This document shows, piece by piece, positions 1 to 8,544 of a stretch of DNA of 64,000 nucleotides. The stretch is taken from contig NZ_JACHDO010000001.1 in NCBI RefSeq assembly GCF_014201115.1, forward strand, positions 5,890,001 to 5,954,000, written 5' to 3'. A program made the position numbers and the translations under genes. The notes under the pieces are model-generated. The model saw only the letters and a program-made list of their open reading frames with translations. It did not search any database and was not told the DNA's origin. The DNA comes from Nocardiopsis metallicus. GTDB taxonomy: Bacteria > Actinomycetota > Actinomycetes > Streptosporangiales > Streptosporangiaceae. The stretch's first letter is position 1, and each line of letters starts with the position of its first letter.

Positions 1-186
1 CCGGGGCCGCCGCTGACGGGAGTCGTGCTCCCGGGCGGCGAGCTCGGCGACCTGATCTCGGAAGAGGCCGGGGCGGGTCTGGCGCGGGTGCCCCGGGAGC
101 TGGCTCGGTGGGGCGGAGCCCTCCGGGCCGAACAGCAGCCCCGGACGGCTGGGGCGGTGAAGCTCCGTTCGCTCTTGCCCGCCTAG
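1..186 (+). CDS. C-terminal end of an unidentified protein
   Basis: Frame 1 is open from the window edge to a TAG at 184-186, giving 61 residues. Third codon positions are almost all G or C, as in the real genes of this window, so I read it as the tail of a gene that starts upstream. The peptide is rich in Gly, Ala, Leu and Arg, with no motif I recognise. The thioredoxin gene ends convergently 134 nt downstream. Confidence 0.5.
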   Translation, partial: PGPPLTGVVLPGGELGDLISEEAGAGLARVPRELARWGGALRAEQQPRTAGAVKLRSLLPA

Positions 187-319
187 AGCAGCCGGGCCCA
201 GACGGGGAGCCGCATCCCGACCCGAAGCCCCTGTTCCGCCGGGGGCACGCGCACGACCGCCCCGACGGTCCCGGGCCGGTGCGGCGTCGGGGGTCGGGGC
301 GGTCGGTTCGCGGAGCGTG

Positions 320-691
320 CTACTGCGCGGTCTCGCCCTGCTCGGCGATCTTCTTCTTGACCTCGTCCATGTCCAGTTCCCGGGCCTGGGTGATCAGGCT
401 CTCCAGGGCCTCGGAGGGGAGGGCGCCCGGCTCGTTGTAGATGACCGTCTGGTCGCGCACGATCATCAGCGTCGGGATGGACTGGATCTTGAACTCGAAG
501 GCGAGCTCGCGCTGGGCCTCGGTGTCGACCTTGGCGTGCACGATGTCCTCGTGCTTCTCCGAGGACTTGTCGAACACCGGGGCGAACTGGCGGCAGGGAC
601 CGCACCAGTCAGCCCAGAAGTCGATCAGGACGAAGCTGTTGTCCTTCAGCGTTTCCGCGAAGTTGTCTTTGGTGAGTTCGACGGTGGACAC
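320..691 (-). CDS. trxA: Thioredoxin
   Basis: A 123-residue cytoplasmic thioredoxin that reduces protein disulfides, normally recycled by thioredoxin reductase. The active site WCGPC is at residues 29-33, inside the usual FWADWCGPC context, and the conserved SIPT segment with the cis-proline follows around residue 76. Length matches the family, with about 15 extra C-terminal residues. The GTG start at 691 is chosen because an AGGAG lies 6 nt upstream. A longer frame to 739 would add residues unlike thioredoxin. The gene is divergent from the DUF202 pair, and a perfect 12-bp palindrome lies between them. No reductase gene is adjacent. Confidence 0.93.
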   Translation of the reverse strand: MSTVELTKDNFAETLKDNSFVLIDFWADWCGPCRQFAPVFDKSSEKHEDIVHAKVDTEAQRELAFEFKIQSIPTLMIVRDQTVIYNEPGALPSEALESLITQARELDMDEVKKKIAEQGETAQ

Positions 692-839
692 GTGGTCTCC
701 TGCTCTTCGTTCGTCTTGTTGGTGTCGACCGGTGGCCAACTGCCATCCTCTTGGGTGCTACAGCGGTAGTGCCCACTTGTTTGTTCCACATGCCTCGCGG
801 GTGGCTCGCACCCACCTCGTGAGCTGGTGGTTTCCGACA

Positions 840-851
840 CAACACGTGTTG
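840..851. promoter_or_regulatory. 12-bp palindrome in the trxA/DUF202 divergent region
   Basis: CAACACGTGTTG is a perfect dyad in the 279-nt gap between the thioredoxin start and the first DUF202 start. Its position suits an operator for either gene. No regulator can be assigned from the sequence. Confidence 0.3.
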
Positions 852-970
852 CATACCTGTTTGGGAGGAAAGGCGACACATGGTTAGTGTCGGTTCACGG
901 GGCACGGGTTCATTGTGGTGACCGGAGCTCCCGTTGTGGGCCGAACACCGAAACAACCCGAGGGGGACCC

Positions 971-1318
971 ATGAGCACGGAGGTGCCCGAGGGTGAACAG
1001 GCCGTGGACTACCGCTTCACCCTCGCCAACGAACGTACCTTCCTGGCGTGGATCCGGACGGCCCTGGCCCTGCTCGCCGGTGCGGTCGCCGTGCTCCACC
1101 TGCTCCCGCTGGCCTGGGACGAGACGCTCCGTACGGTGGTGGGGCTGCTCCTGGCCGTGCTCGCCGGAATCGTGACCGTCTACGCTCCGCTGCGCTGGTA
1201 CCGCGTCCAGAAAGTCATGCGACGCGGCGGGAGCCTGCCGATGAGCGTTCTTCCGCTGATCACCACGTTCGCCGTGGGCATGGTGTGCCTGGCGGTTCTG
1301 CTGGGGAACCTGCTGTGA
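971..1318 (+). CDS. DUF202 family membrane protein, first of pair
   Basis: A 115-residue integral membrane protein with three predicted transmembrane helices (roughly residues 31-50, 57-77 and 92-113). The N-terminal segment LANERTFLAWIRTALALLAG is the hallmark of the DUF202/YidH family, whose function is unknown. The start at 971 follows a purine-rich GAGGGGGA. The stop overlaps the GTG start of the next gene, so the two are translationally coupled. Confidence 0.85.
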   Translation: MSTEVPEGEQAVDYRFTLANERTFLAWIRTALALLAGAVAVLHLLPLAWDETLRTVVGLLLAVLAGIVTVYAPLRWYRVQKVMRRGGSLPMSVLPLITTFAVGMVCLAVLLGNLL

Positions 1319-1686
1319 ATCCGAGTGAGGAACGGCGCGACCCCGGCCTCCAACCCGAACGCACGCTACTGTCCTGGCAGCGCATGCTGATCCTGCTGGC
1401 CCTGGTGGGACTGCTCTACCTGCGCGGCCCGCTCGAACCGGGATCCGCCGTAGTGCCCGAGGTCGCCCCCCTGCTCCGGGTGGGTTTCATGGGCTTCACC
1501 CTGCTGTTGGGCGCGGGCCTCGGACTGCACCTGTTGCTGCGGTGGCGGCGTACCCGCCACGGGGTACGCGATCCGCGGACGGGACAGCCACCGCTGAGCG
1601 TGGCCAGCCCCTGGGCCATGGCCGTGCTGTGCACGGGCGTCCTGGCCATGACGGTGACCGTGGTGGCCACGGTGCTCGTGCCGTGA
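1315..1686 (+). CDS. DUF202 family membrane protein, second of pair
   Basis: A 123-residue protein starting at a GTG that overlaps the upstream stop by 4 nt. It has the segment LQPERTLLSWQRMLILLALVG, a diverged DUF202 signature, then two further hydrophobic helices. Paired DUF202 proteins are common in actinobacteria and may form a heteromeric complex, which is an inference. A strong 15-bp hairpin 60 nt downstream probably ends the transcript. Confidence 0.8.
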   Translation: MNPSEERRDPGLQPERTLLSWQRMLILLALVGLLYLRGPLEPGSAVVPEVAPLLRVGFMGFTLLLGAGLGLHLLLRWRRTRHGVRDPRTGQPPLSVASPWAMAVLCTGVLAMTVTVVATVLVP

Positions 1687-2099
1687 ACCGCAACGGCTTC
1701 CTGTGCACCTGGGCGGTTGACCGGTGAACCGGTGCGGTGCCCGCGCCCTGCCTGGGTGCGGGCCCTTGAGTGCGGGAGGGGCGCACCCAGGCAGGGGTGC
1801 CGTGTCTGTGGTATGCCCTGAACGGGCGCGGCCGCTGGGGCCGAGGGGCCTTTGTGAGGGGCCGAGACAGGGAAGAAGCCGGCGACCCGGCTTGCTGCCC
1901 TCTGGCGGGCAGGCGGGTGTCGCGTCGGGTCCACGAGGCGGGGGCCGGGCCTCGTGACCTCCCCTCTCATCGCTGTGTTCTCGCTGTTGGCGGCTGTGGG
2001 TCTGCTCGTGTCTGACGGGTAGCGACCGGCGGGGCGGTCAGAGGAGGGTTCTTCCGGGTCGGCGGGCACCCGGGGGACGTCCTCCCGTCAGTGACCTGC
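1687..2099. other. Gene-free convergent interval with three stem-loops
   Basis: No open frame here has convincing codon bias or a known domain. The interval separates the rightward DUF202 pair from the leftward epimerase gene. Three clean hairpins lie in it: arms 1746-1760/1782-1796 (15 bp), 1876-1882/1887-1893 (7 bp, 4-nt loop) and 1932-1939/1949-1956 (8 bp). At least one should be a terminator; the number is unusual. Confidence 0.6.
1746..1796 (+). terminator. 15-bp hairpin after the DUF202 pair
   Basis: The left arm CCCTGCCTGGGTGCG pairs perfectly with 1782-1796 across a 21-nt loop, 60 nt past the DUF202 stop. No U-run follows, as is common for actinobacterial terminators. Confidence 0.6.
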
Positions 2100-3083
2100 C
2101 TAGACCGGCGCCGGTACCGGGTCGGCCGAACGGCGGTGCTCGACGATGGAGCCGATGATGTCGTTCAGGTCCCGCGTCGGCTCGTAGCCGATCAGCCGCG
2201 CGGCCAGGGAGGTGTCGGGGTAGCGGCGCTGCATGTCCTCGTATCCCTCTCCGTAGGCCTGCTCGTAGTCGATGTAGGAGATGGCGCTGCCTGAACCGGT
2301 CAGCTCCACGACCCGGTCGGCGAGCCCCTTGATGGAGACCTCCTCGCGCCCGCCCAGGTTGACCGCCTGGTTGTAGGCCTCGGGGGTGTCCATCAGCTTG
2401 GTCAACTGGGGGACCACGTCGAACACCGAACCGAAGCAGCGGCGCTGGGTACCCGTGCCGTAGACGGTGATGGGCTCGTCCGACAGCGCCTGGTCGACGA
2501 ACCGGGGAACGACCATGCCGTACCTACCGGTCTGCCGCGGCCCCACCACGTTGAAGAACCGGGTGATGACGCAGGGCACGCCGGACTCCACACCGTGGAC
2601 GTAGGCGACCAGCTCGTCCAGCCCCTTGGCCGCGGCGTAGGACCAGCGGCTCTTGATCGGCGAGCCGTAGATCCGGTCGTCGTTCTCCTTGAGGCCGTCG
2701 GCGTCGTTCTTGCCGTAGACCTCGCTGGTCGAGGCGATCATGTAGGGCACACGGTGCTTGACCGCGGCCTCCACGATGTTCTCGGTGCCGTGCAGGTTGA
2801 TCCGCAGCGAGCGCAGCGGGTTGTCGACGATGTTGTAGACACCCACCGCCGCGGCGAGGTGGAACACGGTATCCGCCTCCGCGACGAGCTCGTCCACCAG
2901 TTCACGGTCCAGGATGTCACCCTGGACGAATCGCAACTTGGCGGAGCCCTCCAACTGGGACAGGTTCGACAGCGAACCTGTTGAGAGGTCGTCGAGCACG
3001 ATGACCTCGTGTCCCTGAGCGATCAGGTGGTCGCACAGGTGCGAGCCGATGAACCCGGCTCCTCCGGTGATGACAGCCTTCAT
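2100..3083 (-). CDS. NAD-dependent nucleotide-sugar epimerase/dehydratase
   Basis: A 327-residue extended short-chain dehydrogenase acting on nucleotide sugars (UDP-glucose 4-epimerase / dTDP-glucose dehydratase superfamily). The N-terminal Rossmann motif GGAGFIG is at residues 7-13, an acidic residue ends beta-2 (VLDDLSTG), and the catalytic YxxxK appears as YAAAK near residue 150 after a STSEVYG serine strand. The exact sugar cannot be read from sequence. It is the last gene of a leftward set with the PIG-L deacetylase and the split WbqC gene, so it probably supplies or modifies a sugar for the same glycan. Confidence 0.88.
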   Translation of the reverse strand: MKAVITGGAGFIGSHLCDHLIAQGHEVIVLDDLSTGSLSNLSQLEGSAKLRFVQGDILDRELVDELVAEADTVFHLAAAVGVYNIVDNPLRSLRINLHGTENIVEAAVKHRVPYMIASTSEVYGKNDADGLKENDDRIYGSPIKSRWSYAAAKGLDELVAYVHGVESGVPCVITRFFNVVGPRQTGRYGMVVPRFVDQALSDEPITVYGTGTQRRCFGSVFDVVPQLTKLMDTPEAYNQAVNLGGREEVSIKGLADRVVELTGSGSAISYIDYEQAYGEGYEDMQRRYPDTSLAARLIGYEPTRDLNDIIGSIVEHRRSADPVPAPV

Positions 3084-3181
3084 GGTTTCCCCTCCACTTT
3101 GGGCGGTGTAGATGCTCTGTTCTTCACGGGGGATGGGTCTTCGTGTGACAGGTGGGGGAGTCCTTGCGTCGTCCTGGCTGT

Positions 3182-3895
3182 TCAGGCCAGATAGCGCAGG
3201 ACGTGGTAACCCTCGCCGAGGGCCACTCCGGCCTGCATGCCCCTGAGGACGGCGAGGCTGCGCAGGGTGAGTTCGGAACGGGTGTGCGGGTGCTCGTGGC
3301 TCTGGGAGCCGTACAGCTCCATGCCGTGGAGCTTGGCCGCCAGGTCCTCCTCACCGAGTTCCACGATGAGGTTGGGGGACTGCACGGGCTCGGTCCGCCA
3401 CTGGTCGGCGGCCTCCTCGTAGGCCAGCACCAACCGCGGATGGTGGCGGAGCCGGGTGTTCGAGGGACGCAGGGCGGTGTGAACCGCCTCGGCGGCGGCC
3501 TGGTGGTCCTGGTTGTAGCTGGTGCGGTGCGGTACGAGCACCACACTGGGCTTCAGACGTGCGATCGAGAGCGGGCTCTCCCGCTCGATCAGCTGCGTCA
3601 GGTCCACGCGGGGGACGGAGTCCAGCCTCAGGTGGTGGGTGTCGCCCGGCAGGGCCATGTGCCAGTCGTCCCAGCGGAAGTGCTCGGAGGCCTTCTTGAT
3701 CTCGGTGTAGCGCTCCTCGGCGGTGGAGAAGCCCTTCGGGGACTGGTCCGCGGTGTCGCCGACCGTCAGGAACTGCACGAAGACCTCCGCGCCCGCGCAC
3801 TTGGCCTTGTGCATCAGGCCGCCGCAGCCGAGAGTCTCGTCGTCGGGGTGGGGGGAGTAGACCAGGAGACGCTCCTGTGACCAGTCCGTCGTCAT
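3182..3895 (-). CDS. PIG-L family N-acetyl sugar deacetylase
   Basis: A 237-residue LmbE/PIG-L fold protein; family members remove acetyl groups from N-acetylglucosaminyl substrates using zinc. The metal motif is PHPDDE near residue 14, followed by TLGCGG. The internal RTSYNQDHQAAAEAVH and a C-terminal ELGEEDLAAKLHGMELYGSQ also fit PIG-L enzymes. I take the ATG at 3895 (AGGAAG 5 nt upstream) rather than the in-frame ATG at 3916. It lies between the epimerase gene and the WbqC gene on the same strand. Its substrate is unknown; this may be a glycan deacetylase rather than a mycothiol enzyme. Confidence 0.87.
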   Translation of the reverse strand: MTTDWSQERLLVYSPHPDDETLGCGGLMHKAKCAGAEVFVQFLTVGDTADQSPKGFSTAEERYTEIKKASEHFRWDDWHMALPGDTHHLRLDSVPRVDLTQLIERESPLSIARLKPSVVLVPHRTSYNQDHQAAAEAVHTALRPSNTRLRHHPRLVLAYEEAADQWRTEPVQSPNLIVELGEEDLAAKLHGMELYGSQSHEHPHTRSELTLRSLAVLRGMQAGVALGEGYHVLRYLA

Positions 3896-4675
3896 GCCAG
3901 CTTCCTGTCCTTGCATGGGGAGCGATCGGTTGTTACCCGGGCCGTCGGGACCACTGCGCCCGAGGACTCGGGCGGGCGGTGTCCCGCTTGCTGATCGAGG
4001 TCAGCCGCGGGATCTTGCCTGTCGGAGCACTCGTAGCGCGTCCGGTCCGGCGTTGAGTAGGAGGTCGATCGCCGACAGGCGGGGCACGAATGCGTCGGCG
4101 GGTCCACGCGTGTGCTGCGGGTACACCGGGTGGTTGAAGTTCTGCCACTCGATGCCGATCCCGTGGCGGTCCATGGTTTCGGGATCCAGGTAGTTCCTCG
4201 CGCCGTCACCGGAGAGCAGGGTGTCCGCCCCGGCCTTGGCGCAGATCTGGGCGAGCAACTCACTCTTGTGCCCGGGGAAGTCCCCGAGTTCGCTGGCGCG
4301 CAGGATCGGTGTCTCGATGCCGAAGCCGCGGGTCAGCATGCGGGTGGTGGCTATGGCCAGGTCTGCGAGGTCCTCCCACTCGGTCTCGTACAGTTGGCCG
4401 ATTTCTTCACGGTAATCGGCCCAGTATGGGGCCTTGCGGTAACTGTGTTCAGCGAGTGCCCTGTAGTGCTTGTTACGCCATTTCTGTGTGTTGTCTATCT
4501 TCTTGTCCCGGATGAGCTCGTCGCGGCTCGCCTGGGTGACGGGCACGGTAAGCAGCACCGGCTTGCCGTGGCCGGCGATGTAGTTTCGGTTCTGCCAGCC
4601 GCGGCGTTCGAACTGAACCGTGTCAAGCATGACGAACCGGTCAGAGCGATCGATCTTGTCGATCAACCCCAGCCA

Positions 4676-4684
4676 GGGCCAATA
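4676..4684. repeat. Target-site duplication of the ISAs1 element, left copy
   Basis: GGGCCAATA, repeated exactly at 5973-5981. Nine bases suits ISAs1 elements, which duplicate 8-10 bp. Confidence 0.9.
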
Positions 4685-5972
4685 CAGGGCTGTTGCAAAG
4701 TCGGGTGAGGGATGCGTTGCCCCTGTTCAGGGGATCTTGAGTAGCTCTAGAGGGCGAGTGAAGGTCTCGTAGGACACCCAACGGATCGCTTCGGGGATGC
4801 TGGTCATCCCCAGCTCCGTCAGCAGCGGAATCGTCAGGTTGCGCAGCATCGCCATGTTCTGTGGGCCGTTCCCGCACCGCACCCTGGAGGCGTCCTCGCC
4901 AAAGCTCACGTCCCGCACATGATGCAGCGCCTCGATCCGCCAATGACCCCGCACCAAGCCCGCCAACCGGGCAGCACCGGCCTGCTCTGCGGACAAACTC
5001 GTGATCACATAGGCGTAGGTGCGCCTCACCCGGCCAGTGGCCACCTCCTTGACCCACCGGTGCACCCGCACCACCTGGCAGGCGTACGGAAAAGCGATCC
5101 GGGGAGCGGTGAGCACCTTGACCGTGCGCCTCTCCTGGCGCCCGTGCCCACGCGAGGCCTCGGTGAACAGGGCGGGCGCTTGCCTCCACGGAAGTGCTTT
5201 GACCTGGTTGAACAAGGTTGGCTGGTTGCGTTTGACGGTGAGTAGGTAGTGGGCCTTGCGCTCCTTGACCAGGTGCTGGGCGGTATCGGTCTGGGTGTGC
5301 AACGCATCAGCGCAGATCACACTGCCTTCGATGTCCATCCCGGCCAGGACATCCTGGAGAGCGGGGATCTCGCTGGTCTTGTCCGCCACCCGGATCTGAG
5401 CGGCCACCTGTCCGGTAGGGGCCATCGCGGCCAGTAGGTGCACGGCCTGGGAGCGGCGGGTGCGCGAGCCTCGCACACTTTTGCCGTCGATGATGAGCAC
5501 GGCCAAGTCGGCGGCGGTGCTCATGCGGTTCAGCGCGGCGGGGTCCAGGCTGGTCAGGACCCTGCGGATCGTGGCCGCAGAGGGGGCGGTGCGCACTCCG
5601 AGTTCGGGGTGGGTGATGCGGGCTCCCAATCGGGTCAGGGTGTGTTGGGGCGCGTTATGCGCCCACTGGCCGATCGCGGTCAGGGAGCGGGCTCCGCAGA
5701 GCACGGCGCACAGGCAGATCAAGATGATGCAGCCCAGGCGGTGGCGGCGGCCCCGCCGATCGCGAGGATCGGCTTCGTCCCCGGTGGGCGCGGACAGGGC
5801 CGGAGAGGGCGTGGCAGACTGGGGGCGCAACGGAGTCCTTGTGAGGCCAGGGGTGTGAGAGTTCCTGACCTTCTACCAGGGCTCCGTTGTTGTGTGTGGG
5901 GTCTTCTACTGGATCGCTGCAGGCTTGTGATCAGTGATAACGCTACTCATCCCCGACTTTGCAACAGCCCTG
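4685..5972 (-). mobile_element. ISAs1-family insertion sequence, 1288 bp
   Basis: Both ends carry the inverted repeat CAGGGCTGTTGCAAAGTCGG (20 bp, with weaker similarity beyond). The element is flanked by the 9-bp direct repeat GGGCCAATA at 4676-4684 and 5973-5981. One transposase gene fills it. The intact repeats and open frame suggest a fairly recent insertion into the WbqC gene. Confidence 0.93.
4727..5830 (-). CDS. ISAs1-family transposase
   Basis: A 367-residue DDE transposase. The acidic residues are recognisable in LIIDGKSVRGS (first Asp), VICADALHTQTD (second Asp) and the C-terminal GHWRIEALHHVRDVSFGEDA block typical of ISAs1 (H-repeat) transposases. LTVKRNQPTL is another family signature. 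The frame is complete from start to stop with no frameshift, so the element may still be active. Confidence 0.93.
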   Translation of the reverse strand: MRPQSATPSPALSAPTGDEADPRDRRGRRHRLGCIILICLCAVLCGARSLTAIGQWAHNAPQHTLTRLGARITHPELGVRTAPSAATIRRVLTSLDPAALNRMSTAADLAVLIIDGKSVRGSRTRRSQAVHLLAAMAPTGQVAAQIRVADKTSEIPALQDVLAGMDIEGSVICADALHTQTDTAQHLVKERKAHYLLTVKRNQPTLFNQVKALPWRQAPALFTEASRGHGRQERRTVKVLTAPRIAFPYACQVVRVHRWVKEVATGRVRRTYAYVITSLSAEQAGAARLAGLVRGHWRIEALHHVRDVSFGEDASRVRCGNGPQNMAMLRNLTIPLLTELGMTSIPEAIRWVSYETFTRPLELLKIP

Positions 5973-5981
5973 GGGCCAATA
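5973..5981. repeat. Target-site duplication of the ISAs1 element, right copy
   Basis: GGGCCAATA, identical to 4676-4684. Merging the two copies restores the WbqC reading frame. Confidence 0.9.
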
Positions 5982-6148
5982 GTGCGGCTGATGGACAGCC
6001 GCCCGGATCCGACCGGTGTCGTCGCTGGTGGCGGCGGTGCTCCCGGGGTCGGGGTCCGGGGTGTGGTGGGCAGGATCTGGCGAGGGGGATCGTGAGCCGC
6101 CGATCACGCCTGGCGCTCTCCTTCTCTCTGTGGGTCGTGTTCAACGAG

Positions 6149-6183
6149 GATTTACCAAGAACCGGTACGTTCTTGGATAAATC
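6149..6183. promoter_or_regulatory. AT-rich inverted repeat between wbqC-like gene and glycosyltransferase
   Basis: GATTTACCAAGAAC (6149-6162) pairs with 6169-6183 across a 6-nt CGGTAC centre, with one inserted base in the right arm. It is strikingly AT-rich for this genome and sits between the probable WbqC start (6107, leftward) and the glycosyltransferase start (6386, rightward). An operator shared by both directions is the simplest reading. Confidence 0.45.
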
Positions 6184-6385
6184 AGGGTAGTGGCGACCTC
6201 CGGCGCCTCGTCTCAAATATCTTCTAATGGGTACCACCTCACGCAAGCCCATGTATACGATTTGCGTGGCCTACATAGGACGCGAACTCGGGTGAACCTA
6301 CCGGTCGCGTAGGGCGTCAACCTAACGCCGACTTTGCGGGTTAATGTCGGTCCGAAACCGATAACATTCGGAGGGTCCCAGGGCT

Positions 6386-7939
6386 GTGCGTATCGTGCGA
6401 TTCATCGGCGGGCTGCTGACCGGGCTGATAGCCCTGGTCCTGGCTGTCGCACTCTTTGTCTACTGGTTCGACTTCGCGTCGTCCATGGCCGCCGCCGCGG
6501 GGATCGGTGCCCTCGGCTACGTCTTCCTGTGGATGGCCTTCGGCCTGAACCTCCTGCTGTGGACCGTGGCCGGTCTGCTCAGGCTGGCCGAGGGCGGGGT
6601 CCGCAAGGCCCTGCGCAGAAGGCCCGAGGACCTCCAGCGCACGGCGGTCACCGGTGGGCGCCACCGGGAACGGGTCCTCGTGGGAGCGGGCGGGCCGGGC
6701 GGCGGCGTCGCGCTGGCCGAAAGCGGCCCCGAGGCCGGTGCCGCCAACGGCGCCGTCAGCACGGTGGAACCCGGTGGCGACCTCACGGAGCAGCGCCTGG
6801 CGGAGACCACCATCGCCGTCATCATCCCGGCGCACAACGAGGAGCCGGTGATCGACACCGCGATCTCCTCCGCGCTGGGCCTGTTCAACCGGTGGGACAT
6901 CTACGTGGTCTCGGACTCGTCCAAGGACGCGACCGCCGAGATCGCGGCCAAGACCGGCGTGAACGTCCTCGAACTCCTCACCAACCGGGGCAAGGCGGGG
7001 GCCATCGAAGCGGTCATCGAGGAGTTCTCCCTGACCGAGAACTACGACGGCGTGCTGATTCTGGACGCCGACACGGAGCTCGACGCGGGATACGTGGAGG
7101 GCGCCAAACGTCAACTGCTCGACCAGGACGTGGCCGCCGTCGCCGGGTTCGTGGTCTCGGAGTGGAAGCCGAGGGAACGCAACATCATCGGGCGGATCAT
7201 CTCGGCCTACCGGGACCGCCTGTACTTCATGCTCCAGTACTTCATGCGTTTCGGTCAGACCTGGAAGCGGGCCAACACCTCCTTCATCGTCCCGGGGTTC
7301 GCGAGCGTGTACCGCAGCCGCGCCCTGCGGGAGATCACCGTCAACCCGCCGGGGCTGGTGATCGAGGACTTCAACATGACCTTCGAGGTGCACCGCAAGC
7401 GCCTGGGCCGGATCTCGATGCGGCCGGACACGAAGGCCTACAGCCAGGACCCGTTCACGTTCAAGGACTACCGCAAGCAGGTGGGCCGCTGGACGCTGGG
7501 CTTTTGGCAGACGGTCCGGCGCCACAAGGTGTGGCCGAGCTTCTTCTGGGTGGCGCTGGCGCTGTACATCATCGAGGTCGTCCTGGTCTCGTTCCTCTTC
7601 CTGGTCACCGTGGCGATCGCGGTGTTCGTACTGATCGGCACGTTCGGCGGGGAGGCGGTGGCGGGGCTGCCGTACTTCTCCGACGGCTTCACCGCGGTGA
7701 CGGCCTTCCTTCCGCTGACCGCCCTGATGATCGGTCTGCTCGTGCCCGACTACATGCTGACCTGCGTCATGACCATGATCCGGCGGCGTCCGTCGTACCT
7801 CTTCTACGGCCTGTTCTTCTTCCCGATCCGCGTCGTGGACTCCTACCTGTCCCTGCGGATGATCCCGAAGGCCTGGACGGCCAAGTCCGACGGGCGGTGG
7901 AGCCCGCCGACCCGCGTCAACAACAAGGACAAGAAGTAG
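6386..7939 (+). CDS. Processive family 2 glycosyltransferase, membrane-bound
   Basis: A 517-residue inner-membrane polysaccharide synthase of the cellulose/hyaluronan synthase type. Two N-terminal helices (about 7-27 and 36-66) precede a cytoplasmic GT-A domain: VIIPAHNEEP at 145-154, the nucleotide-sugar DxD as LDADTELD around 226-233, IEDFNMTFEVHRK, and the QVGRW (QxxRW) motif near 367 that marks processive enzymes. Four or so C-terminal helices form the export channel. The GTG start at 6386 lies downstream of GGAGGG. It sits opposite the epimerase/deacetylase/WbqC set and probably builds the chain those enzymes modify. Product unknown. Confidence 0.9.
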   Translation: MRIVRFIGGLLTGLIALVLAVALFVYWFDFASSMAAAAGIGALGYVFLWMAFGLNLLLWTVAGLLRLAEGGVRKALRRRPEDLQRTAVTGGRHRERVLVGAGGPGGGVALAESGPEAGAANGAVSTVEPGGDLTEQRLAETTIAVIIPAHNEEPVIDTAISSALGLFNRWDIYVVSDSSKDATAEIAAKTGVNVLELLTNRGKAGAIEAVIEEFSLTENYDGVLILDADTELDAGYVEGAKRQLLDQDVAAVAGFVVSEWKPRERNIIGRIISAYRDRLYFMLQYFMRFGQTWKRANTSFIVPGFASVYRSRALREITVNPPGLVIEDFNMTFEVHRKRLGRISMRPDTKAYSQDPFTFKDYRKQVGRWTLGFWQTVRRHKVWPSFFWVALALYIIEVVLVSFLFLVTVAIAVFVLIGTFGGEAVAGLPYFSDGFTAVTAFLPLTALMIGLLVPDYMLTCVMTMIRRRPSYLFYGLFFFPIRVVDSYLSLRMIPKAWTAKSDGRWSPPTRVNNKDKK

Positions 7940-8017
7940 GCCCGGTCGACGGTCCGACCGTGACCCATGCCCAGCCCCACCGGACAGACCTGCTACGAAC
8001 TGCGAAAATGTGAGATT

Positions 8018-8056
8018 GTCCGGGCACGGTCACCCCGAGGACCCGCCGTGCCGGAC
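8018..8056 (+). terminator. Hairpin after the glycosyltransferase gene
   Basis: GTCCGGGCACGG (8018-8029) pairs with CCGTGCCGGAC (8046-8056) apart from one bulged G. It sits 78 nt past the glycosyltransferase stop and before the DUF3817 gene. Confidence 0.5.
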
Positions 8057-8109
8057 AGCGCTTAGCCTCGATGGAGGGGACCCGACCCTCCTCGGGGCGA
8101 AGTCGTTGA

Positions 8110-8544
8110 ATGGGTGAAGTCGCAGTGGACAAGAGGCGTGTTTCGTTCGCGTTGTACCGGGTGCTCGCATACATCACGGGTGTTTTCCTGTTGGGGCTGA
8201 CCTTCCTGGCGATGCCCGCGAAGTACCTGGTCGGTGAGACCTCGATGTTCGCCCTGGTCGGCGCACCCCAGGGCTGGGAGCACTGGTTCGGTCCCGAGTC
8301 ACCGCTGATGCACTACGTCGTCATGCCGCACGGCTACATCTACATGGCCTACGTGCTCGTCACCCTGTGGGTCTCCCTGGACCGCCGTTGGGACGCGGGC
8401 CGCACCCTGGGGGTCGTGCTCGCTGGCACCGTTCCGATCCTGGGTTTCGTGGTCGAGCACCGGGTGGTCAAGTCCGAGAAGGCCAGGGAAATCGAGGCCG
8501 AGCGGCGGGCCGCGCAGGCTCAGGAGCCCGCGCCCACCGGCTGA
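8110..8544 (+). CDS. DUF3817 family membrane protein
   Basis: A 144-residue integral membrane protein with three predicted helices (about 14-33, 70-92 and 97-118), and conserved segments RVLAYITGVFLL and HGYIYMAYVL, matching the actinobacterial DUF3817 family of unknown function. The cytoplasmic tail is charged. The start could be ATG 8110 or GTG 8125. The last 25 nt overlap the convergent SURF1 gene, so both C termini are encoded in antisense. Confidence 0.82.
   Translation: MGEVAVDKRRVSFALYRVLAYITGVFLLGLTFLAMPAKYLVGETSMFALVGAPQGWEHWFGPESPLMHYVVMPHGYIYMAYVLVTLWVSLDRRWDAGRTLGVVLAGTVPILGFVVEHRVVKSEKAREIEAERRAAQAQEPAPTG

Larger units (their letters stand above)
4001..6107 (-). pseudogene. WbqC-family protein gene split by an ISAs1-type element
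   Basis: The large fragment (4001-4684) encodes the body of a WbqC family protein, typically found in O-antigen and surface-glycan loci with unknown catalysis. Its first readable residues are WPWLGLIDKIDRSDRF. The missing start lies on the far side of the insertion: 5973-6107 encodes a short leader ending in VHQPHYWP. Removing 4685-5972 and one 9-bp repeat joins these in frame as HQPHYWPWLGLIDKI, the normal N-terminal signature of the family. The best start is the GTG at 6107, with AAGGAG 10 nt upstream. An internal ATG-type start could still make a fragment from 4666, but it would lack the signature. Confidence 0.85.
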
